Assembly: GCF_004664715.2 (NCBI RefSeq)
Contig: NC_051072.1
Coordinates: 34,753,642 to 34,817,641 of the forward strand
Direction of reading: 5' to 3'
DNA from: Peromyscus leucopus
Taxonomy: Eukaryota > Chordata > Mammalia > Rodentia > Cricetidae
Length of the DNA: 64,000 nucleotides
Part shown: positions 57,412-64,000 of the stretch, one piece after another
Position numbering within the stretch: the stretch's first letter is position 1
Layout: the number at the start of each line of letters is the position of its first letter
The notes under the pieces: model-generated
The model's database searches: none
Seen by the model: the letters and a program-made list of their open reading frames with translations, nothing else
Told to the model about the DNA's origin: nothing
Translations under genes and position numbers: made by a program

Positions 57412-57614
57412 TTTTTTTCTTTTCTTTTTTAATTTCATGTTTTTTTTTATGTAATTTATTTAACTTTATTTTATGTGCTTTCGTGTGAAGATATCAGATA
57501 CTCTGGAACTGGAGTTACAGACAGTTGTGAGCTGCCAAGTGGTTGCTGGGAATTGAACCCTGGTCCTGTGGAAGAGCAGCCAGTGCTCCCAACCTCTGTG
57601 CCATCTCTCCAGCA
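57412..57614 (-). mobile_element. B2 SINE with T-rich tail
   Basis: T-rich tail, then 'ttattttatgtgctttcgtg', 'tctggaactggagttacaga', 'cagttgtgagctgccaagtg', 'tgggaattgaaccctggtcc', 'gaagagcagccagtgctccc' and 'gccatctctccagca'. The middle (gacatacatgcaggca region) is deleted. Confidence 0.92.
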
Positions 57615-58832
57615 GCCTGGTAGTCCTTATTTTTAAGGCATTTGGAATTACTCTTTCTTTGGAAGCGCTGTCTTAGCAAATGAACTAATTAGCTGAGACT
57701 ATTCATAGCAACTTCAAGTAGTACTTGGTAAGTCTGCAGAGGGCTAGAAGTCCATTTGTTGGAAAGATGTTGCAAGTTAATATATGGAACAACAGATGAA
57801 TATACTGAGACCACAAAGTAATGGAATGACCTAGGTCTTTAAATCTGTCTACAAATTCCCAATTTTCAAATTAGATCCACTGTGTTTACGTAATTCCAGA
57901 AATATAATAAACTTCTAAATTTGATTAAAAGATGTGACTAGTACAATATAGCACTGCAATGACCACGCCACCATAACCCTTTATAAATATATACACTCCA
58001 TTCCATCAAATATCTAGAGCAAAAAGTGGCATTTCTAATTTGGTTGTTATATATTGAAGAGTCAAGAAAGAATTTAAGCACTGTCTATAAAAAAAAGACT
58101 TATAATTTCACCGTTTTTCACAAAATGCGTACAAAAACCTTAAAGCCTTTCAGCTGTAGCACACTTTGAAATTATTATCTTCTCACATCTGAAAAGCAAA
58201 TTAGCAGCTCTCCAATGAGACGCTCCCACACCAGTCAAGATGGAAGCTTTGAGCTTTGTAAAAACTGGTATGACAAAAACTAAATATCTGTAGCTAAGAG
58301 AAGCACAACCAAGACACCTAAATTAATACAAGAAATATTAAATTCACTTCTAAACACATTTTCAGTACTAAATACTTCAGTACTAAGTCTTCAGTACTAA
58401 GGTGAGCACTAGAAATCAACTGTTAAGGGTCCCTTCCTTCCTGCCTCACAAGATCAGTGGAAACCAACTACAGGAGGGAGGTGACTTTGCACCCAGGCAA
58501 TGGGGGGCCCTGCCGCCATTGAGCAGCATTCAGAAAGCTTGGCTATCTGAATAGATCTTTCACCACAGCCCAGCAGTAAGCAGCCAATGTCCTGCAGAGA
58601 CTCCAGAAGGAAAAGAGGGAATCCTCCTCTATCTTCTGGTCTGTGTGGGCACCAGGCATGCACACAGTACACAGGCAAAATATTCATACATTTGGAGGGG
58701 GGGGGGGATCACAGTTGTGTGTCCAAAATCTAGTGGAAAAGCTCTCCTTATGGCATGAACCAGGACAATTGCAACCTGGATGAGAAAAGTTAATAGACAT
58801 CAATACCAAGATTTCAGACTTACTTGACAAGG
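57615..58832. other. Unique AT-rich stretch
   Basis: Contains three spaced copies of TTCAGTACTAA (58361-58402) and G11 at 58697-58707. No recognised repeat family. Confidence 0.4.
58361..58402 (+). repeat. Three short tandem copies of TTCAGTACTAA
   Basis: Copies begin at 58361, 58376 and 58390 with 14-15 nt spacing. Each includes the palindromic AGTACT (ScaI) core. Confidence 0.88.
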
Positions 58833-59020
58833 ATTTTTTTTAAAGGTTTATTTATTTATTATGTATACAGTGTTCTGTCTGCATGTTGCCTGCAGGCCAG
58901 AAGAGGGCACCATATCTCATTCTAGATGGTTGTGAGCTGCCATGTGGTTGCTGGGAACTGAACTCAGGACCTCTGGAAGAACAGCCAGTGCTCTTAACCT
59001 CTGAGCCATCTCTCCAGCCG
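58833..59020 (-). mobile_element. B3 SINE
   Basis: 'aggtttatttatttattatg', 'cagtgttctgtctgcatgtt', 'gccagaagagggcaccatat', 'gttgtgagctgccatgtggt', 'tgggaactgaactcaggacc' and 'ctgagccatctctccagccg' cover B3 end to end. Low divergence. Confidence 0.95.
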
Positions 59021-59065
59021 TTGAGACGAATTTTTAACCAGCTCCTACTAAAATGTTTTCTCTCT

Positions 59066-59181
59066 AGTTTTGGTTGAGACAAAGTCTCTCTATATAGCAA
59101 AGGCTGACCCTGAACTTATGATCCTCCTGCCTCAGCCTCCTGAGTGCTAGGATTATATGTATGTGTCACTATGTCTGGCTA
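59066..59181 (-). mobile_element. Old B1 (B1F/PB1-like)
   Basis: 'gagacaaagtctctctatat', 'ctgaccctgaacttatgatc', 'ctcctgcctcagcctcctga' and 'gtgctaggattatatgtatg' match an old B1 subfamily in reverse. Lies next to the B3. Confidence 0.85.
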
Positions 59182-59959
59182 CCAAAAAAGTCTTAATGAG
59201 CAATTATAAAGATTCATGACCTAAAATAAAAAGAAAAAAAAAATTGTCAGGAAATAGAAAAGCAAAGCCAACCATCACTTTTAGAACTTAACAATATATA
59301 ACTGAAATTAAATGCCCCAGGATACACTCAGAGGAATGCAGTAGGCCAACTGAATTCTTCAAAGAGCAATCCCGATTACTCAGTCTGAACAATAAAGAGG
59401 AAATAAGGAAGCCTATTGTGGAAGCCAATGAAAGCCAGGACAGAGGCAGTGCACAAATGTAAACAGGAGCCACAGCTCCAGGAACCCATGAGACAAAAAC
59501 CATCTCCCTCCTTTGTGTCTGGAGCCCAGGAAGAAGAAGGGAAAGAGGGTGGGGAGGATCGTCTCCCCATCCTCCCCCAAGAAATAACGGCAGAACAGTG
59601 CTTGCCTAACAGGCATGAGGTCCCGGGTTTGCAAATCCTTAACTTTAAGCAAAGAAAAATGAGAAGTAGTGAGTGACTATTTCCCCAATCTGTCACAAGA
59701 CATAAACCTACAGATTCAGAGGAGCTGTGAGAAGCCTGAGCAATTGAGAAACCCCGGGGACTCCATCCTGATACACCATAATCAAACTTTTAAAAATCAG
59801 TGGCAAGGAAGGAGAAGGAAAGCAGTAAGAGAGACTTATCATCACAGCTAAAGGATGAAGCATCGGAACAGCCCTGGATTCCAACCAGAAACTGCGTGAG
59901 AGAAACTGTGCTAGCCGGAAGGAATTAGCACCCCTGGTAGAGTGCGGAAAGGAAAGGTC
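59182..59959. other. Unique stretch with a faint ID-like segment
   Basis: 'cagtgcttgcctaacaggca' and 'tgaggtcccgggtttgcaaa' (59594-59640) resemble the ID/B4 tRNA-like part. Otherwise nothing recognised; overlapping frames of 60-106 codons are uninformative. Confidence 0.35.
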
Positions 59960-60745
59960 TTTCAACCTGCATCTCACTCTTGGTGAAAACATCCTTGAGA
60001 AATGAAGGGAAATAAAGGCATTCTCAATGATGGAAGACTGAGAGAACGTATCACTAGTGCGCCTGCCCTAAAAAAAATGACTGAAGAAAGTTCTCGAAAT
60101 GACAGAAATGGTAACATATGCAAGCTGGAACATTAGGAAGAAAGAATAATGGAAACATGAAAACATGAATTAAAACAGTACCCTTTTCTTCTCTTAGGAT
60201 AAAATGTGTGTTTATGGTCGAAGCCAATCATCACTGCTTGGTGTGGTACTCAAACAGGAGATAGGAAGGAAAAAGCAGCCATCTTCAGAACTGACAACAG
60301 AGAAGGAAATGCAAAGTTCAGTGGGTGGGCTGAACAGCCGAACAAAGAGGTCAATTAACCTGGAGCCTGAACAGCAGTAACCACCCTGTCTGAAATTGGA
60401 GTGAAAGCAGAGGGTATGTTCCAGGCACTCACAAGTCTGGGTGAATGCAAACAGTTACTCAGAGAGACAGAATTTTACATTTTACTAAAATTAGTAAAAC
60501 ACCGACTGTGACAGATGATAGATGTATAGTATAACAGCTAGAACACACTAGGGGGAAAAAAAACCTAAAGTAGATGCATTGAAGACAAATCAAAATAAAA
60601 TTATTAAAAATGTTCAAATAACTCATGGGTAGACATGGAAAACGAAACCGTGAAACACAGTAACAAGCGAGAATCCAAACACGAGGTGAATGATGTCAGC
60701 CTAACGCAGGAAGCTGGAGAAAATGAGGAGCTGCCTGAGGGATAA
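59960..60745 (+). mobile_element. Long ancient L1M internal segment
   Basis: 'aaatgaagggaaataaaggc', 'gcctgccctaaaaaaaatga', 'cccttttcttctcttaggat', 'tagaacacactagggggaaa', 'attattaaaaatgttcaaat' and 'aactcatgggtagacatgga' follow the order of a mammalian L1M segment. About 780 bp makes it the longest old repeat here. Frames are closed. Confidence 0.7.
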
Positions 60746-60955
60746 AACCGTGATTACAGAGATGTGAAAAGCACATATTATATTATATTATATTAAATGG
60801 CAGTCCCCAATTCTGATATTTATTGTAAAGTTTCATAAAATGTACCCATGGGGGAACCATGGTGAAGGGCATATAGGACATCTCTAGCTATCATTATATA
60901 ATTCTCCAATACGTATATATTTAAACTGATTCTTTTTTACAAAAAAATTATTATT

Positions 60956-61168
60956 AGTGTGTGTGTTTGTGCATGTGTGCGTGTGTGCGTGTGTGTGCGT
61001 GTGTGTGTGTGTTTGAATGTGAGTATGTACATGCAAATATACTGAATACCCCTGTAGCTGGAATTACATGCAGGTGGTTGTGAGCCCCCACAGGGTGCTA
61101 GGAGTCAATCTCAGGACCTCTTCAAGAACAGTACACGCTCCTAACTCATGGCTTGTCTCTTCAGCCCC
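60956..61168 (-). mobile_element. tRNA-derived SINE (B2/B3-like) with (GT)n tail
   Basis: Imperfect (GT)/(GTGC) run 60956-61013, then 'atacccctgtagctggaatt', 'acatgcaggtggttgtgagc', 'gtgctaggagtcaatctcag', 'gacctcttcaagaacagtac' and 'tcttcagcccc'. Diverged. Confidence 0.78.
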
Positions 61169-61175
61169 AACGTTC

Positions 61176-61194
61176 TGATATCTGCAAGATATCA
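61176..61194. other. Perfect short inverted repeat TGATATCT-GCA-AGATATCA
   Basis: Arms of 8 nt with a 3-nt loop just beyond the preceding SINE head. Small and AT-rich; no T-run follows, so it is not a terminator in any sense relevant here. Confidence 0.6.
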
Positions 61195-61267
61195 CAGTGT
61201 ATAAGGGTCGCAGTGCCTTTGTAGACTGATGAAAGAAACTCATGCTTGATTAGTGTGTACTGTGTCA

Positions 61268-61510
61268 CTATATGACGTGTGTGTGAGTGTCTGGGTGTGC
61301 ACATGACATGGTGCATGTGTGGAGGAGAAAGGAGGGGAGGGGAGGGGAGGGGAGGAGAGAGGAGAGGAGAGGAGAGGAGAGGAGAGGAGAGGAGAGGAGA
61401 GGAGAGGAGAGGAGAGGACGATTTCTCTGTCCACATGGCTCCAGGGAATCAAATTCAGATCCTCAGACTTGTGTAATAAGTGCTTTTACGCACTCACCAG
61501 CTCATCGCCT
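61268..61510 (-). mobile_element. tRNA-derived SINE (B3/B2-like) carrying an internal purine array
   Basis: 'gtgtgcacatgacatggtgc', 'atgtgtggaggagaaagg', the purine array, then 'ctgtccacatggctccaggg', 'aatcaaattcagatcctcag' and 'acttgtgtaataagtgcttt'. The array sits where this SINE class has 'ggaggtcagaggacaac', so a purine-rich internal segment seeded it. Confidence 0.7.
61322..61418 (+). repeat. (GGGGA)n(GAGGA)n polypurine array
   Basis: 97 nt of purines: about four GGGGA units, then about twelve GAGGA/AGAGG units. Produces acidic/basic repeat frames on both strands that are not genes. Confidence 0.97.
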
Positions 61511-61928
61511 GAAACGTCTTAGGACTTTAAACAAGGCTACGAAAGTTTAAAATGAGTATCTAATTGTCATTTTGGGGTCAATGTGGTATTAACTCAATTC
61601 ACACAGTTATTACGTCCCTGGGAATAAAAGAACAGCTGTATGGAACTTCCTAAGCAAGCCCATGAGCTACTCATACAGTCACGACAGTATCTCTACTCAA
61701 CAAAGAACGTGTCACCCTGTTTCTATGTCTAACAACACTGGTGACATACTTAGCTAGGGCAGATAATATTTCATCATTCAGCAACCTGGATTGAAAAAAA
61801 CCTATGTCAAGAATTCCTCTGCATATATTTATACATGTATGTACAGCCAAGAACATGTATGTTCATTCAAAGTTCATACTAGCCCTCAGAGAGTGAAGTA
61901 CACCATGTTAAATCCAGGCCCTTTAGAA
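61511..61928. other. Unique non-coding stretch
   Basis: No repeat family or exon recognised. Confidence 0.4.
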
Positions 61929-61940
61929 AAGGTCATTCAG

Positions 61941-62099
61941 CCAGGTGGTGGTGGCACACGCCTTTAATCCCAGCACTCGGGAGGCAGAGGCAGGCAGATC
62001 TCTGTGAGTTCGAGGCCAGCCTGGGCTACAGAGTGAGTTCCAGGAAAAGGATCCAAAGCTACACAAAGAAACTGTGTCTTGAAAAACCAAACAAACCAT
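61941..62099 (+). mobile_element. Full-length B1 SINE with 12-bp target-site duplications
   Basis: 'ccaggtggtggtggcacacg', 'cctttaatcccagcactcgg', 'tctctgtgagttcgaggcca', 'gagttccaggaaaaggatcc' and 'aaagctacacaaagaaactg', then a (AAAC) tail. The perfect duplication aaggtcattcag lies at 61929-61940 and 62100-62111. Shares the 'aggaaaaggatccaaagcta' 3' body type with the 3457 copy. Confidence 0.96.
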
Positions 62100-62111
62100 A
62101 AGGTCATTCAG

Positions 62112-63349
62112 AGGTGGAAAAACCATTTTTATGTGGATTTACTAAACCAGCTAGCAAATTAACAATGATTTCAGGAATGAGTGACATAAAGTGACGCAAA
62201 ATGACAAAGGCGGGCTGTCCACGTATGTGCATCATTGTGCGGCACACAGCCATGGTTTTTAAAAGTTGTAACTGTTTCCAAAGTAACAGCAGAGATAAAA
62301 GGAAAGCAGGACTCGGTCCCCGGAAGAAGGCTCACATGCTCTGCTCCTGTGCTAACGGGGCGGGTCCCTGAGTGCAACCACCCTCTCTGTGTGTGAAGCT
62401 CACGGAGGTGAGGGCAGACGGAGGTGAGGGCAGCAGCCTCACCTGGGTTTCAGGCATCAGCTGGCCCAGTGCACACGTGACCCGACGAGAGCGGGAGAGA
62501 GACGGAAGGCAAACAATAGCCATGCACCGAAAGCAGACTCGGTGCCAAGAACAGCAAACCCAATATTGTGCTTGTGAAGGAGATTCCTCGAGGAAACAGA
62601 ATTTAATTCAATTTCTCAGAAATTAATTGGAACCTTGGATAAGATGTTAAGCTGATAAGGGACCCGAGGCAAACTTCTAATATACCATGATCACATTTTC
62701 ATGAACAAGATTTAAAAACTGGAAAAGTCCGTGACCAAAAGCAATGTGTTTCTTTTTGAATGAAAGAGTACACGAAGGGACAATCCTTCTTTTTCCTGCC
62801 TTTCCTCTTCTTGGTGGGAAAGTTCCTACAGACCTGGCAAGTGTCTGTCTGTTTTGGTAATTACAAAGTCTAATCAAATAAGCGAGAAAGCTATTTCCTA
62901 GGGATAAGACAGTGGGGGATGGGGACAGGACTTTGACTATTTTAAGCTACGAGGGTGGCAGCTTAGAAGCCATTAATTTTGGGGAATATTTCACTTGCCA
63001 TGAGAAGAAGCTTAGCTGGAACCTCCTTGGTACTTTTTTCCTCGGAAATATTTCTAGAACTTTTCAAACTACGGTCCTCAACATTCCTCTTTGGCAGGAA
63101 TATTGGAAACACTGTCTTATCTCAGCTTCTACCAAGAACCAGAAGGCACCACAGGATGATTTCCAAAAATGAACAAGGATCAGGGCTGCAGCCATTTACT
63201 ACAGAAGCAAGTAATTTCATGTCAAATCATTTCATAGCTTTTATTAGGAACCAAGTCAATGCTGATTATTTAAAATTAGTTTTTGGAGACATGGTCTCAA
63301 GTTTAGCTCAGTTGAGCCTTGAAGGCTGGCTCAATTTTCAGAGATACTA
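62112..63349. other. Unique stretch with a short tandem duplication
   Basis: 'cggaggtgagggcag' is duplicated in tandem near 62404-62433. No repeat family recognised; a 123-codon frame at 62979-63350 has no identifiable domain. Confidence 0.35.
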
Positions 63350-63412
63350 GAACATCCCAACTTCAACTGGCACATAGAAACTGCTCAATAAACAGTGTGG
63401 TGTGAATAAATC
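63350..63412 (+). mobile_element. L2/MIR 3'-end fragment
   Basis: 'ctggcacatagaaactgctc' followed by 'aataaacagtgtggtgtgaa' matches the shared L2/MIR 3' terminus ('tggcacatagtaggtgctcaataaatatttg'). Confidence 0.55.
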
Positions 63413-64000
63413 ATATTCACTTATGCTAAGAATCAGTCTGTTTCATGAACAAGCCGTCATATAGCAAAGTCATGTTAATTTTCAATTAACAATTGTGTCT
63501 GACCATCCAAGAGAAGAGGGCCAAGGAGAGTTTCTCGAGGCCGAAAGAGGTGAACACGGTAATTAGCTTGCAGAAGCTAGGTGGGACTATGAGAGACATG
63601 AACAGAGCTGAGGCCTGCCATCAGCCTAAATGTCCCTCTGAGCAGTCCTGTCTCTACAGAGACTGTTCCTACAGGAGAGACACCAGTGAACATTCACAGA
63701 GACCAAAAGACCCTCACACTCGAGGGCTGTATCCAACGCGCAGACTGCATCTTTCTGTTCCTGCTGACGGAGTGTCATACCTGTAGGTGCAGAGTTTTCT
63801 GCAAAGCACAGTAGTCTAGAAGGAAGACACTCAAGGCTGTCCCCTGCACGGATCAGGCAACATCACTTGTGACTATTATGCATTTTGTTAGTCTTCTCCC
63901 CTTGCCTTACTCATTTCACATGAACAGGTATGTGGTATCACAAAAAGTTCTCTTGAGTGCCTCTGGTTCACAACACTCTCGGTTACGAACAGGCAAAACT
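63413..64000. other. Unique non-coding stretch at the window end
   Basis: No repeat family or exon recognised; a 97-codon frame at 63493-63786 has no known motif. Confidence 0.4.

Noticed and set aside
61176..61194. Hairpin as a transcription terminator
   Set aside because: Rho-independent terminators are bacterial; the stem is AT-rich with no T-run, and the context is a mammalian repeat.
61161..61550. Repetitive frames on both strands near 61.3 kb
   Set aside because: Translations of the GGGGA/GAGGA array inside a SINE.
63280..63345. Possible reversed B1 fragment
   Set aside because: 'ttttggagacatggtctcaa' looks B1-like, but the next 40 nt do not follow the consensus.

Overview
This window looks like non-coding nuclear DNA of a muroid rodent, most likely a cricetid (hamster, vole or deer-mouse group). 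The evidence is the repeat content: many B1 SINEs together with B2, B3-like, B4 and ID SINEs, rodent L1 3' ends, and much older mammalian repeats (MIR, L2, L1M). Younger B1 copies carry 'ggcgcaaagctacacag' in their 3' half (3550-3580; a variant at 62045-62065), a form I associate with cricetids rather than Mus. That species call is an inference from memory of B1 subfamilies. I recognise no protein-coding exon, rRNA, functional tRNA, CRISPR array or bacterial gene. Open frames are short, lack coding support, and the longest (202 codons, minus strand near 41.4-42.0 kb) is a by-product of nested SINEs and a GGAA array.

Layout. 0-13 kb: AT-rich unique sequence with a minus B2 (1.4 kb), B1 copies at 2.2, 3.5, 5.0 and 10.4 kb, an L1 fragment at 10.7 kb and an L1M 3' end at 12.2 kb. 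13.2-13.6 kb: an apparently complete solitary LTR-like element (TG...CA) with an exact 5-bp duplication. 14-19 kb: a B1 with a poly-G tail, an L2 3' end, another B1 and a second L2. 20.2-21.6 kb: GC-rich, CpG-elevated sequence with three strong G-quadruplex motifs and a consensus AP-1 site, followed by B4, B1 and MIR. 24.0-24.4 kb: L1 3' end split by a (GT)n array. 27.6-28.6 kb: B4, two B1s and a 173-bp pyrimidine array.

29-39 kb: B2, a (TG)n(GA)n compound microsatellite, MIR, a six-unit GC-rich minisatellite at 32.7 kb, a (CG)n(CA)n tract at 34.2 kb, two B1s, a candidate ERV LTR at 36.5-37.1 kb, another L1 3' segment and a B4. 39.6-40.8 kb: the most CpG-rich stretch, a candidate island. 41.0-41.9 kb: one older element interrupted by two B1s, one of which seeded a GGAA array. 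43-54 kb: scattered ID, B3-like, MIR, B4, B1 and B2 copies, an (AT)n array, and a composite retroelement-like segment at 52.3-53.3 kb. 55.7 kb: a (CGG)n repeat. 57-64 kb: B2, B3, B1, a long L1M segment, two SINEs with expanded arrays, and a B1 with clean target-site duplications.

No genes work together here that I can show. Possible functional content is regulatory: two GC/CpG-rich blocks, two copies of ATGACGTCAT, two TCACGTGA E-boxes, a CTCF-like core, and one exon-like segment at 25.8 kb. I did not find a new biological system. The most unusual trait is repeated poly-G/poly-C runs, half of them at the tail end of B1 elements.
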